A DNA stretch of 64,000 bases, from positions 140,221 through 204,220 of the forward strand of contig NZ_CAUPIY010000004.1 in NCBI RefSeq assembly GCF_963511525.1, read 5' to 3'. Below the pieces are notes generated by a model. The model was not told the DNA's origin. It worked only from the letters and a program-made list of their open reading frames with translations, and did no database searches. Below are positions 45,943-54,610 of the stretch, piece by piece. A program made the position numbers and the translations under genes. The stretch is from Mobiluncus sp963511525. GTDB lineage: Bacteria; Actinomycetota; Actinomycetes; Actinomycetales; Actinomycetaceae. How positions within the stretch are numbered: the first letter of the stretch is position 1; every line of letters starts with the position of its first letter.

Positions 45943-47196
45943 ATGAAAATCAATCTTGACGAAATCATCGACCCGATGGAGGGACGCATCGTCGTCACCC
46001 ACGATTCTTCCGGCCACCCCCACGCCCGCTTTGACCTGCAGGGTTTGCCGCGGGTGGATGCCATGCTGGAGGGCCAGACCGCGCTCGAAGCCCTGAAAAT
46101 GACCGAGCATCTGTGCGGGATTTGTCCGGTGGCGCATCATCTGGCTGGGACCCGGGCGCTAGATGTGTTGAGCGGTTTGCCCGCGATTGCTCCCGCGGCG
46201 CAGCTCACCCGCCGACTGCTGCACTACGGTTCTATCGTCGAGGCCCATTCGCTGCGGTTTTTAATGCAGGACCGCGAAGCCGGGGTGGCACTGAAACGGA
46301 TATCGAAAAAGATGCTGGTCGCGGCCGGTTCTCCGGGTCATTTTCCGGCGACGGCAGTGCCCGGCGGGGTCAGCGTGTGGCCCATCACCCCGGCCTTGTG
46401 CGACCTGTCCGCAGACCTGGCCGCGGCGCGAGACATCGCCGAGCGCCTCTGCGATTCAGCATTAGCATCCCCTCCGGAAACGGTCACGACCGGCGACTTT
46501 ACCGGAGCAGACGTGGCGCTCATCGACGCTGACGGCGTCCCGGACGTGTTCGGAACCAGGGTCAGAGTGACGCGGGGCACCAGCACGGTGGACGAGTTTG
46601 ATGTCTCCCAGTGGAATGAGCGGGTCACGGAGGAAATTCCCGATTCCCCCGCCCCGCGGCCATACTTGCGGGCTGACGGACCTGAAAAAGGGCTCTACCG
46701 GGTTGGGCCGGTCGCCCAGCTTTCTATCGGTACTTTGCCCACCCCGCGGGCGGCGGCGGCACAAGAGCGGTGGCTGACTGGCGCACGCGACGCTGCCGGG
46801 GCGCGTGCCATCATTACTTTGCACGTCTTGGAACGGACCGAAGCCTTAGTCCAGCAGCTCACTGAACTCGTGGAAGGCTCTGACCTGGGAGAACTCGTGG
46901 ATCCGGCGACCGTGCAGTTCACGCCCGGTAGCGGAACGGGACTGGTGGACGGGCCGCGCGGCATCCTCGCCCACACCTATACGATTGGAGCCGACGGCAC
47001 GATTCAAGCGGCCCGCATCCTCACGCCCACCGCCCAAAACGAACCCTGGCTGGCACAACTGCTGACCCAGGCTTATGCCCTAGACCAGGCACAACAGACC
47101 GGCGCTTGGGAACAATCCATTCGCGAAGCCGACCCCTGCCTACCCATCAGTTCCGCCCCTGCCGGACAGATGGGACTGAAAGTCGAAAACGTCTAG
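45943..47196 (+). CDS. Orphan [NiFe] hydrogenase large-subunit-like protein with degenerate active-site motif
   Basis: 417 aa, the size of group 3 (HoxH-like) large subunits. Near the N-terminus EHLCGICPVAHHLAG matches L1, keeping both Cys but with the usual Arg replaced by His. The C-terminus is ADPCLPISSAPAGQMGLK: L2 keeps DPC, while the second Cys is Ile and the maturation His is Ala. With one terminal thiol lost it cannot bind NiFe through the usual four Cys, and it has no cleavable peptide. No small subunit is next to it. AGGAG precedes the ATG. With hypA2, hypC2 and two membrane proteins it forms a distinct module. Function unknown. Confidence 0.85.
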   Translation: MKINLDEIIDPMEGRIVVTHDSSGHPHARFDLQGLPRVDAMLEGQTALEALKMTEHLCGICPVAHHLAGTRALDVLSGLPAIAPAAQLTRRLLHYGSIVEAHSLRFLMQDREAGVALKRISKKMLVAAGSPGHFPATAVPGGVSVWPITPALCDLSADLAAARDIAERLCDSALASPPETVTTGDFTGADVALIDADGVPDVFGTRVRVTRGTSTVDEFDVSQWNERVTEEIPDSPAPRPYLRADGPEKGLYRVGPVAQLSIGTLPTPRAAAAQERWLTGARDAAGARAIITLHVLERTEALVQQLTELVEGSDLGELVDPATVQFTPGSGTGLVDGPRGILAHTYTIGADGTIQAARILTPTAQNEPWLAQLLTQAYALDQAQQTGAWEQSIREADPCLPISSAPAGQMGLKVENV

Positions 47197-47256
47197 AATA
47201 GAGAGAGCGGGAGCGTTTCGTCAAAGATTCGCATCCCCGGTGGAAAGGATCCAGTC

Positions 47257-47484
47257 ATGTGCGTAGGAGTGCCCTGCCAGATTTTGTCGATTACCCCCGG
47301 CGTGATGCCGATGGGACGCATCGACGTGGCTGGTCAAGTGCAAGATGCCTGCATGGCCTACGTTCCCGAAGCGCGGGTGGGCGATTATGTCCTGATTCAA
47401 AACGGGTTCGCGATGAACCTGCTAACCGCTGAGGAAGCTCAGGAATCCCTGGACACCTGGCGGGAACTGGGCATGATTTCCTAG
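47257..47484 (+). CDS. hypC: Second HypC-like chaperone
   Basis: 75 aa, starting MCVGVPCQILSI with Cys2, then MGRIDVAGQVQDACMAY and RVGDYVLIQNGFAMNLL, all characteristic of HypC. An extra Cys7 and Cys in DACM are not in copy 1. GGAAAGGA lies just before the ATG. It follows the orphan large-subunit-like gene by 60 bp and is on the same strand, so it is probably that protein's partner. Confidence 0.9.
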   Translation: MCVGVPCQILSITPGVMPMGRIDVAGQVQDACMAYVPEARVGDYVLIQNGFAMNLLTAEEAQESLDTWRELGMIS

Positions 47485-47634
47485 CGTTTCAGCGTTTGGG
47501 CAGGGTCGGGGTGCCGGCCGCGGTGAAATCGGGATTTGCGTAGCAACTCGCAACAGCGCCAATTTTTATCAAACTTAGGCGCACCTGTGTAGAATAAATG
47601 CTAGGTTTTACCCGCACTCAAGTAAGGATTCATA

Positions 47635-48021
47635 ATGGCATGTTTTCTTGTTCCCACCGCTGAAGCTGTCGCGGTGACGGCTGTGAAAAAGCATCTCGCC
47701 CATAAAGCCAAGACCGGCGAAACCTCGGAAAAGGCCGAGCGCACCCTGATTTTGGTTCGCAAACTCAACTGGCTGACGAACCTGCTGTGGGGCGGGGCTG
47801 TGCTGTTGATGTTTGAACACTTCTGGCATGGCGAAGTCGTGCCATATTTCCCCTTCCTCACGGCGGCCGCCAACCCTGCAGACGCGAGGCAAATGCTGTT
47901 TGAGATGAGCACTGTCGGGGTCGGAATGGCCGTGCTGGTGACGGTCGTTTGGGCGGTAGGACTCGCGGTTATTCGCGCTACCGAACGCCGCGGCGTCTCC
48001 GAGACGAACCCGAAGGCGTAA
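47635..48021 (+). CDS. Small membrane protein, unknown
   Basis: 128 aa. Starts MACFLVPTAEAVAVTAVKKH, followed by a basic region and a helix LTNLLWGGAVLLMFEHFWHG, with His residues that could hold metal or haem. A second helix is STVGVGMAVLVTVVWAVGLAVI. Not recognised. AAGGA precedes the ATG. The next gene begins 10 bp after its stop, so the two are probably one unit with the large-subunit-like protein and hypC2. Confidence 0.75.
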   Translation: MACFLVPTAEAVAVTAVKKHLAHKAKTGETSEKAERTLILVRKLNWLTNLLWGGAVLLMFEHFWHGEVVPYFPFLTAAANPADARQMLFEMSTVGVGMAVLVTVVWAVGLAVIRATERRGVSETNPKA

Positions 48022-48031
48022 GGAGCCGAAC

Positions 48032-48388
48032 ATGACCCTATTAATTACTCTGTTTGCAGCCATTGCCTCGACCGCTTGGTGGTATTCCCACGCTCCCCAA
48101 TCCAAAATGCGGGTAGACCTGCTGTGCTGGATGTACTGGGGCGCTTCCCTGATGTGGATTGTGGACTTGATTTCTGAATACATCGCAGACGGTGTTGAGG
48201 TGTTCAACCCCGAGCCTCTCGATATGCTCAATGATGCCTACCTGGGCCTGTTCGTGGTGGCCTTGGGCGGCATGATTTGGGCGGTTTACTTGATTGTCAA
48301 GGATCCGCGTGGCGTGCGTCCCCCGCTGGATGCCCCGGTTACTACGGAAACCCCCGCAGAAGTTGCGGATTCGGTTTCTGTCGGCTAG
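48032..48388 (+). CDS. Small membrane protein, unknown
   Basis: 118 aa with three hydrophobic helices: TLLITLFAAIASTAWWYSH, LCWMYWGASLMWIVDLI and YLGLFVVALGGMIWAVYLIV. A Pro/Thr-rich tail ends the protein. AAGGAG precedes the ATG. Not recognised. Its position suggests that it and its neighbour form a membrane anchor or partner for the orphan large-subunit-like protein. A strong terminator follows. Confidence 0.75.
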   Translation: MTLLITLFAAIASTAWWYSHAPQSKMRVDLLCWMYWGASLMWIVDLISEYIADGVEVFNPEPLDMLNDAYLGLFVVALGGMIWAVYLIVKDPRGVRPPLDAPVTTETPAEVADSVSVG

Positions 48389-48423
48389 TTTTCGATAGCG
48401 AGACTTTCCACAAATTCGACATT

Positions 48424-48459
48424 CTCCCCGGTCAAGCACTTTGACCGGGGAGATTTTTT
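48424..48459 (+). terminator. Intrinsic terminator of the second hydrogenase-like module
   Basis: A perfect 12-bp stem (CTCCCCGGTCAA with TTGACCGGGGAG) and a five-base loop are followed by A then six T. Classical Rho-independent signal for the plus-strand genes. Confidence 0.9.
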
Positions 48460-48517
48460 GTCACAAGGGCGGGGTCGGGGTTTCCACCAGCGTTGTGGTG
48501 CTGTGCCCACGCCGCTG

Positions 48518-48940
48518 CTAGTTTTCGATGACCTTGTCGGCATCGCCGCCCACTGCGACTTGAATCTTGCGCGGCTTGTTCTCTTCGGCGACCGGAATAG
48601 TCACGGTCAGGACTCCACCTTCATACGAGGCGGCGATTCGGTCCACAGCCAAGCCGTATCCCAAGGTCAGCTGGCGAGCAAAGGTCCCGGCGGGACGCTC
48701 GCGGTTCAGCCAGTGCAGGTCCTCACCCTCGGTGGGTTTGCGCTGGGCAGAGATAGTCAAGGTGCGGTCCTCGACGTCGATGTCAATAGTCGCGGGGTCC
48801 ACACCGGGCAGGTCCACGCGAGCGATGAACTTGTCGCCCTCCCGGTACAGATCCAGGGGCATCGCCGGGGTCGCCGGAGAGTGCATCGCCGTGTTGAACA
48901 TGCGATCAATTTCAGCAAACGGGTCACGATAAGTAGCCAT
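48518..48940 (-). CDS. Hsp20/alpha-crystallin small heat-shock protein
   Basis: 140 aa. Holdase that binds unfolded proteins. The alpha-crystallin domain runs from YREGDKFIARVDLPGVDPATID through RTLTISAQRKPTEGED to YGLAVDRIAASYEGGVLTVTIP, with the family's GVLTVTIP near the end. GGAGG precedes the ATG. The upstream region carries CIRCE-like and HAIR-like elements (49037-49089). Confidence 0.94.
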   Translation of the reverse strand: MATYRDPFAEIDRMFNTAMHSPATPAMPLDLYREGDKFIARVDLPGVDPATIDIDVEDRTLTISAQRKPTEGEDLHWLNRERPAGTFARQLTLGYGLAVDRIAASYEGGVLTVTIPVAEENKPRKIQVAVGGDADKVIEN

Positions 48941-49036
48941 GATTTGTATCCTCCATGTTGTTTTGCAGTTTGGGTTGTTTTTCAGTTTTCAGCTGCGGTC
49001 CCGGTTTTTCCCGGTTCCATTCAGTACAACAACCAG

Positions 49037-49063
49037 ATTAGCACTCTTATTCCCAGAGTGCCA
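49037..49063. promoter_or_regulatory. CIRCE element (HrcA operator)
   Basis: TTAGCACTC, nine bases, then GAGTGCCAG. The left arm matches the CIRCE consensus exactly, the spacing is correct, and the right arm differs at two positions. It is about 100 bp upstream of the hsp20 start, so HrcA repression of this small heat-shock gene is likely. Confidence 0.75.
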
Positions 49064-49068
49064 GTTAA

Positions 49069-49089
49069 ACTTGACACACTTAGGCTCAA
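49069..49089. promoter_or_regulatory. HAIR-like element (HspR operator)
   Basis: CTTGACA, seven bases, GCTCAAC: ten of fourteen positions match the HspR consensus CTTGAGT-N7-ACTCAAG. It lies 5 bp beyond the CIRCE element. Dual HrcA and HspR control would be plausible but is inferred. Confidence 0.45.
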
Positions 49090-49170
49090 CTTTGTTTTTT
49101 GAGCCACGTATGTGCTGGTAGGAGAGATAATTATGCTAAGGGAAAATCTGGCGAGGTATGCCGCGAAACG

Positions 49171-50250
49171 TTAAAAACGGTAGTTGTGGATGAAGTCGAC
49201 CAGCCGGTGCACCTCGGCGGGATCCGATTCCGGATCCAATTTCCCGGCCACGTTAAAGACATGGGCCGGCGCGCTCAACCCGGATTCCAGCACCTGTCGC
49301 GCGGCTTCCTGAGCCCCTTGCCCGCCGAGCAGAATGTAGTCCGGGTCGAGGTTGCCCTGCAGGACCATTCTCGGAGCAATTCTCGCGGCATCTGCAAGGG
49401 TTAGCTCATCACCCACACCCAGCACATCCACGTAAGGAGCGACTGAGGACAGCAAATGTGCGGCTCCGAGGCTGCAGGAAATTCGGGTAATATCGTCATC
49501 GAACTCATTAAAAATTTCCCGCGCGTAGGATTCCGCTAGACACGCGTACTCTCCCTCCGTCAACGTCCGCACCCACGGATCGACCATCTGAATGACTTCG
49601 GCTCCCCCCCGCACTTGTGCAGCCAGGAAATGCCGCACCAGACTCGAAGTCCAGCTCATCAGCCGCTCCCAGTTCCGCGGCTGGGACTGCATAAAGATGC
49701 GGGTCTGCAGGTTTTGCGGGACGTTGGCAGAGCCCTCCACCAGCAGCGATGACAGCACGAAAGGCGCGCCCGTGACAGCGATGAGGGCTTTTTCCGGTGC
49801 TAGTTCACTGCGCTGCGCCCGACTGACCGCCTCGACACGCGACCAATCGGGGTCGGGCAGAGCCAGAACTCGATCCAAATCCAAAGTGGAACGCAGCGGC
49901 CGCAGTGGCCCACCGTTGGGATCAATTTTGCGAGCCAGGTCAAAGCCCACCAGCCGCAAAGGAAACAGCACGTCAGAGGTACATACGGCGGCGTCTACGC
50001 CGAATTGGCGCACCGGGGTCAGCGCGGTTTTCACCCCGACTTCAGGATTCAGTAAATAATCGACCTGTTCGCGTCCGTTCAAATCCTGCCAGTTGTCGGG
50101 ATGCTCAAACACAGACTGACCCAGGAACCATACCGGGGTGGAATCGGGGCGTTTTCCGCGGTAAGCCTGGCGGATAGGGGAATCTGTTCTGGTAGCCGGA
50201 TGCGGCGATGCCTCTGTCGCGTTCACAAGGTGTTCCTGGTCGCTTTCCAC
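49171..50250 (-). CDS. Uroporphyrinogen-decarboxylase-family protein, atypical active site
   Basis: 359 aa, GTG start. URO-D superfamily by overall pattern: the N-terminal DSTPVWFLGQSVFEHPDNW, VFPLRLVGFDLARKI, LLVEGSANVP, GAEVIQMVDPWV and the conserved QGNLDPDYIL. In HemE the N-terminal motif is PVWxMRQAGR, with two Arg that bind the substrate carboxylates; both Arg positions are lost here (FLGQSVF). The segment HVFNVAGKL lacks the usual Gly-His. So it may be a divergent HemE or a related non-haem enzyme. Confidence is for the family, not the activity. Confidence 0.7.
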   Translation of the reverse strand: MESDQEHLVNATEASPHPATRTDSPIRQAYRGKRPDSTPVWFLGQSVFEHPDNWQDLNGREQVDYLLNPEVGVKTALTPVRQFGVDAAVCTSDVLFPLRLVGFDLARKIDPNGGPLRPLRSTLDLDRVLALPDPDWSRVEAVSRAQRSELAPEKALIAVTGAPFVLSSLLVEGSANVPQNLQTRIFMQSQPRNWERLMSWTSSLVRHFLAAQVRGGAEVIQMVDPWVRTLTEGEYACLAESYAREIFNEFDDDITRISCSLGAAHLLSSVAPYVDVLGVGDELTLADAARIAPRMVLQGNLDPDYILLGGQGAQEAARQVLESGLSAPAHVFNVAGKLDPESDPAEVHRLVDFIHNYRF

Positions 50251-50372
50251 GGTCGTTTTCCCCCTCTTTTGTGATTAAGTGTAGCTCGCAGCAACAATGT
50301 CCACGCTCAGAATCACGAATTTATACCCCGAAATGCCGCCACTGCTTGATGGGGATAGTCACGCGATTAAAA
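50115..50372 (-). other. Placeholder note: coordinates of this terminator are given in the next entry
   Basis: No separate feature. See the hairpin at 50372-50415. Confidence 0.
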
Positions 50373-50415
50373 ACCATTGGCGGGAGCCTCCTCATGGAGA
50401 CCCCCGCCAATGGTT
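50372..50415 (-). terminator. Hairpin terminator of the first LAxTG surface-protein gene
   Basis: AACCATTGGCGGG pairs with CCCGCCAATGGTT, and the inner part continues with CCTCC/GGAGA-like pairing around a TCAT loop. On the minus strand the hairpin is followed by TTTTAAT. It lies 50-90 bp after the stop at 50464. Confidence 0.8.
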
Positions 50416-50463
50416 ATACCGCAGAGAGCCAATCTCTCGGTTTATGCAGTTATGTTCAGCCGA

Positions 50464-53400
50464 TTAGTCCTGGTCGAACTTACGACTGCGCAGGCTGAAC
50501 CAAGCTCCCAATCCCAACAGCAGGACCGCAAAAGTGATGCTGGAGGATACCGAGTTCACGCCCGTGCGAGCCAAGGCACTGGGTATCTTTGGCTGAGACG
50601 GAGTACCCGGAACCAGGGACGGAGTCTCGGTCACTCCCGCCACCGGGGGCTGCGGAGCTTGCTCGCCACCGTTGGCGTTCGGGGCAGGCTGGGGATGTTC
50701 CTGGACACCAGCCACCGGAGGCAGTTCCGGGTTAGGAGTGGTGCCGCCAGGGATGATGCCTCCAGGGATGATGCCTCCGGGGGTGGTCCCGCCAGGGGTA
50801 TTACCACCAGGGGTGTTGCCACCGGGGGTGTTCCCGCCGGGAGTGTTCCCTCCAGGGGTGTTCCCGCCACCGTTGTCGGGCTTGGTGATGTTGACTTTAC
50901 CTGTGCTGGGGTCGGAGGTCTTGGTTTTCTCCGGGTCTTGCGGGTCGGGATAGGTCACAGTTACCTTGACTTCGCCGGTCTTTGGCTCAGTCGGGGTTCC
51001 CGAGATGACGCAAGCCGTGCCTTCCTTGTTCAACTTGATGGTCAAACCAGCGGCTAGACCCTCCGCGTGGCACACCAGGTTGGTGGTCTTGCCGGGATTG
51101 TCCACCGGCACATCGACGGGAGCAATCGGTTTGTCAGTTTCTCCCTTCACATCCGGGACAGTCCCGACGGTCGGGGCTACGGAGCAGCCGTTGGCATCAA
51201 CCTTAGCGCCAGCCGGAGTGCCGGGGCAGTGGTCCTCACCGTCTTTGGGTTTGTTCGGGTCGATTGGATCGTCCACACCGTCGCCGTCAGAATCTTTACC
51301 CTTGATGGTGACATTACCGGTCTTATCAATCGAACCACCAGGATTGTTTTGATCCTGCGGGGTGTAGTTGACAGTCACGATGTAGGTGGTGCCAGCCGGA
51401 ACCTTCACGGTCGGGGTGCCTGAAATCACGCACCCACCCTTCGCTTCGTCATAGGCAACGGTCAAGCCCGCCGGCAAATCCTTGGATTTGCAGGTGATAT
51501 TGGCCTTGCCGGGGTTGGTAACCTGCACCACAACTTCGGTGATGGGCTCGTTTACCGTGCCGGTGATAGTCGGAGCCGGACCGACAGTCGGAGCCACGGA
51601 GCAACCGTTGTCGTCAACCTGAGCGCCAGCCGGGGTGCCCTGGCAGTGGTCCTCACCGTTTCCGGGATTGTTCGGATCCTTGGGATCGGGCACGCCGTCT
51701 CCATCGCTATCGGGTTTGTTAGAGATAACGACGCTGCCATTGCTGGTGGCGGAACCGCCCTGGTACGCAACTTCAACCTTCAGGCCGTCCTGGTTGAAAG
51801 CACTGTCGGGAACAGTGGTGGTGCTGACCACGCACTTATTGTCTTCCCACTTGGCAGCCAAGCCCAGGGGCAGACCCACCGAGGTGCAGTCCGTAACAAT
51901 ATTGTCCGGGTCAACGATGGTGATCTGAACCGGGTTGATGGCCTTGCCCACAGTGCCGCGCACCGCGAAGTCGCTCACAGTGGGGATGGCACAACCGTCT
52001 TCGGTCACCTTGCCCTGGTAATCCTTCGGGGTGCTCGGGCACTTGTCTTTGCTATCCGGCACATCGTCGCCGTCCCCATCGCCATCGGTAGCGATGAAGT
52101 TCGCGGTGGTTTTCGCACTGGTTCCGTCGCTGTAGGTGACGGTGACCTGCACGCCAGTTACGCCTTCCTCAGTGGGAGTGAAGGTGATGGCGCCATTATT
52201 GGCAGCTGTGCCCTTCTCAGGGGCGAAGTTCGTTGCGGAAGCCTTGCCGTCCTTGCCCAGTCCGTTGTACGGCTTGTGCTCCACCTGCGGGGTAGTCACG
52301 TCGTCAAACGTGGGAGGCTCGGAGGTAGCGGCCTGGCCGACTTTAGTATTAGTGTCGGTGTAGTTCGGCTTGTAGCGCTGCGCCAAGGTGCAGCCATCCT
52401 CGTCCACCGCAGACCCAGCCGGGGTATCGGCGCACTTGTCCTTGTTGTCGGGCACACCGTCTCCGTCGGCATCCTTATCCTTCGTCTCGGGAACCGCCGT
52501 GAAAGCATCCATTGCCAGCGGGGTATCGATACGGGTTCCATCAGCGGCAAAAGCGTAGAGCTTTGCGGTATAGGTGGTCTTATGCTCCAAGTTTGCAGGA
52601 ACTGTCAAAGGACAGGATTGCAAATCACCCATAGCGTTGGGACGCTGCTTCTCGCAACTGCCACCGGGTACGACCTTACCCTCCGCACTCCACTCGATTT
52701 GGTACATTGTGGAGGCATTCCAAGCCTTCGGCAAACCGGTGGTGGTTGTGCCGGCTGTGTCTCCACGCTTTGCCAAGTTATCAGTTGTGTCGTAGGGGTT
52801 TACGTCAAAAACAACGTATTCGGGGTAAAGCGCGAAATTTACATCATTGAGAATATTCACCAAGTTAGTCGCTGGCCAACCCGCACTGGTCAGAGAATCT
52901 GCATAACCTTTGAAAGCATTGTTATAGAAAGGGGTAGTTTGGGCAATTCCCGGATGGTTTTCTATAGAGATGAACATCCAATCGTCATTAATGTGCTTGG
53001 AATGTGCGTTTCCCTTGAGCCACGAGCCTTTTTTCGCATCGGCCGCGAGAGTGCCACACATTTTCTTGTCAACAAGGCCGCATTTTTCCTTATCAGTAAC
53101 ATCATTACCCCAAGTTCCCTTGAATTGCAGGGCATACTCACCATTCGCATCCGTTTTCGTGGTTGCGGTTTCCGCAATCCAGTTATTCACGCCTTCTTCG
53201 GCAATCCGGTCTTTAATCCATGCCTGCATTGTGGCTTCATCTTTTGGCGTCCAGATACCGATACCACCCGCCCGAGGGGTCTTACCGGCAATCTTTTTGT
53301 ACTCAGTCATGATGCGTTGGACAGCAGAGTCCTTCAGATAGGAACCAGTTACTGTTACGCCCGCAACAGCTTTGTCCTTATCGGGGTTGAATTGAGTTAC

Positions 53401-54108
53401 GGTTCCCCAGTTCAGACCACCTGGCAGCTCAAAAAGGTTCCAGTACACACGACCTTTAACATAGCCAGCATTCTGTTTCGGACCATTGTCGCTGGCTTCG
53501 GAAAGATGCATCAGAGTGGAATCCACCCTTTCGGAGTAAACGAAACGCAGCCCCGTCACCTGATCGGGAGCGATTGAGTTTGCTGCACCACCGGCAGTGT
53601 CCATGAAAACACCTTTTGGTCCTACTTGAGAATGGTTCCAGGACCACAAAAGTTGATACTTGTTAGTGTCAGGATTGACCGTCCAGACCCGCCACTTCTC
53701 GCCTTCGGGCAAGTTTGGGTCGGCATCAAATTTTGCCAACTCACCGTTATCCTTCTCGAACTGCTTCATAGCAATCGCGAAAGAACCGTCAGTCCCCGAG
53801 GTTGTCGTATAAATCGGAGAGGTAGAGCCGTCCTTTTCTGTCCACTGCGCATAGACACGGACACCAGACAAGGGAACGCCGTAGCCTTTTTCAGGATTAG
53901 GAGCCTGCAAGAGATCTCCACCCTGCTGCTGAAACACAAAACCCGAAATTGAATGGTGAGCTTCAACTGAGGTCGTAGCCTCAATCGCCCCTGTAGTTAC
54001 TGGGTCAGTGGCATATGCGCCTGCTGTTCCCGCAACCAGCGTTGAAAAAACTAAAGAAGCTGCCCCGACATAGGCCAGTGCGGCTTTCGTCAAATTTGTC
54101 TTACGCAC
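50464..54108 (-). CDS. Cell-wall-anchored surface protein with TSP3 and Ig-like repeats (LAxTG)
   Basis: 1214 aa, GTG start. A signal peptide (ALAYVGAASLVFSTLVAGTAGAYA) leads into a ~500-residue N-terminal region of unique sequence. Four repeats of the thrombospondin type 3 form DxDGDGVPDxxDxCxxTPxG follow, each with acidic residues likely to bind calcium. They alternate with Ig-like (He_PIG) modules ending in the pattern CVISGTPT. A Gly/Thr/Pro linker (repeats of GGNTP, 50760-50875) precedes the sorting signal LARTG, a hydrophobic helix and a charged tail (RSRKFDQD). LAxTG is the class E sortase motif. Paralogue of the next gene. Confidence 0.9.
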   Translation of the reverse strand: MRKTNLTKAALAYVGAASLVFSTLVAGTAGAYATDPVTTGAIEATTSVEAHHSISGFVFQQQGGDLLQAPNPEKGYGVPLSGVRVYAQWTEKDGSTSPIYTTTSGTDGSFAIAMKQFEKDNGELAKFDADPNLPEGEKWRVWTVNPDTNKYQLLWSWNHSQVGPKGVFMDTAGGAANSIAPDQVTGLRFVYSERVDSTLMHLSEASDNGPKQNAGYVKGRVYWNLFELPGGLNWGTVTQFNPDKDKAVAGVTVTGSYLKDSAVQRIMTEYKKIAGKTPRAGGIGIWTPKDEATMQAWIKDRIAEEGVNNWIAETATTKTDANGEYALQFKGTWGNDVTDKEKCGLVDKKMCGTLAADAKKGSWLKGNAHSKHINDDWMFISIENHPGIAQTTPFYNNAFKGYADSLTSAGWPATNLVNILNDVNFALYPEYVVFDVNPYDTTDNLAKRGDTAGTTTTGLPKAWNASTMYQIEWSAEGKVVPGGSCEKQRPNAMGDLQSCPLTVPANLEHKTTYTAKLYAFAADGTRIDTPLAMDAFTAVPETKDKDADGDGVPDNKDKCADTPAGSAVDEDGCTLAQRYKPNYTDTNTKVGQAATSEPPTFDDVTTPQVEHKPYNGLGKDGKASATNFAPEKGTAANNGAITFTPTEEGVTGVQVTVTYSDGTSAKTTANFIATDGDGDGDDVPDSKDKCPSTPKDYQGKVTEDGCAIPTVSDFAVRGTVGKAINPVQITIVDPDNIVTDCTSVGLPLGLAAKWEDNKCVVSTTTVPDSAFNQDGLKVEVAYQGGSATSNGSVVISNKPDSDGDGVPDPKDPNNPGNGEDHCQGTPAGAQVDDNGCSVAPTVGPAPTITGTVNEPITEVVVQVTNPGKANITCKSKDLPAGLTVAYDEAKGGCVISGTPTVKVPAGTTYIVTVNYTPQDQNNPGGSIDKTGNVTIKGKDSDGDGVDDPIDPNKPKDGEDHCPGTPAGAKVDANGCSVAPTVGTVPDVKGETDKPIAPVDVPVDNPGKTTNLVCHAEGLAAGLTIKLNKEGTACVISGTPTEPKTGEVKVTVTYPDPQDPEKTKTSDPSTGKVNITKPDNGGGNTPGGNTPGGNTPGGNTPGGNTPGGTTPGGIIPGGIIPGGTTPNPELPPVAGVQEHPQPAPNANGGEQAPQPPVAGVTETPSLVPGTPSQPKIPSALARTGVNSVSSSITFAVLLLGLGAWFSLRSRKFDQD

Positions 54109-54610
54109 GTATTTCTTGCCTTCCTATAGAAACATGTACTCGGAAACTTTTTTCCCTGTCACAATATTATCCCAGCCATTACTCAGAATAAAGACAGGAT
54201 TTGATAAGTGTTACCTTACCCCGCGTTCACCCTGGTAAAAGAGATTTAATCCGTGCTATAATGGCTTTATTTGTATGTACAAACCTGTAAACATACTGGA
54301 AATTTCGCATCTTACCTGAAAATCCTCTGAGAGTCCCTGTCTCGCCGTGCCCCCCAAAAGGCTTGTGCACCAGCAAACCCCACCACCGCGCTTGTGACCC
54401 CGAAAAGCGAAACCCCAGCCGAACCAGGGCGGTCCCCTACCGCACCCGCAACTGTGACTGCGCACCCTAAAAATCAACAGTCCCCGGCCCACCGCAAACG
54501 CGGCGAACCGGGGACATATTCAGTTAATACTCCTGGTCAAACCAGGGGATCGGGGGTTCCCTCCGCAGCAAAAGCCTGAGAGGGAAAACCCGAATCAGCC
54601 CTGAGAATAC
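54109..54610. other. Intergenic region between the two LAxTG genes
   Basis: About 500 bp. It includes a GATAAT-like minus-strand -10 candidate at 54166-54171 for the 50464-54108 gene and the terminator of the upstream gene (54480-54515). No gene seen. Confidence 0.5.
54480..54515 (-). terminator. Terminator of the second LAxTG gene
   Basis: GTCCCCGG pairs with CCGGGGAC, with an inner CCGC/GCGG stem around AAAC. On the minus strand a TTTTT run follows shortly. Located about 100 bp downstream of the stop at 54611. Confidence 0.75.

Noticed and set aside
45521..48388. A second complete hydrogenase with its own small subunit
   Set aside because: No iron-sulfur small subunit or second protease was found near the orphan large-subunit-like gene.
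50115..50372. A feature entry with reversed coordinates listed before the 50372-50415 terminator
   Set aside because: It is not a real feature; the correct span is 50372-50415, and the zero-confidence entry should be ignored.
51646..53577. 643-codon plus-strand frame opposite the first LAxTG gene
   Set aside because: Mirror of the repetitive surface-protein gene; no recognisable domain, and the opposite strand is well supported.
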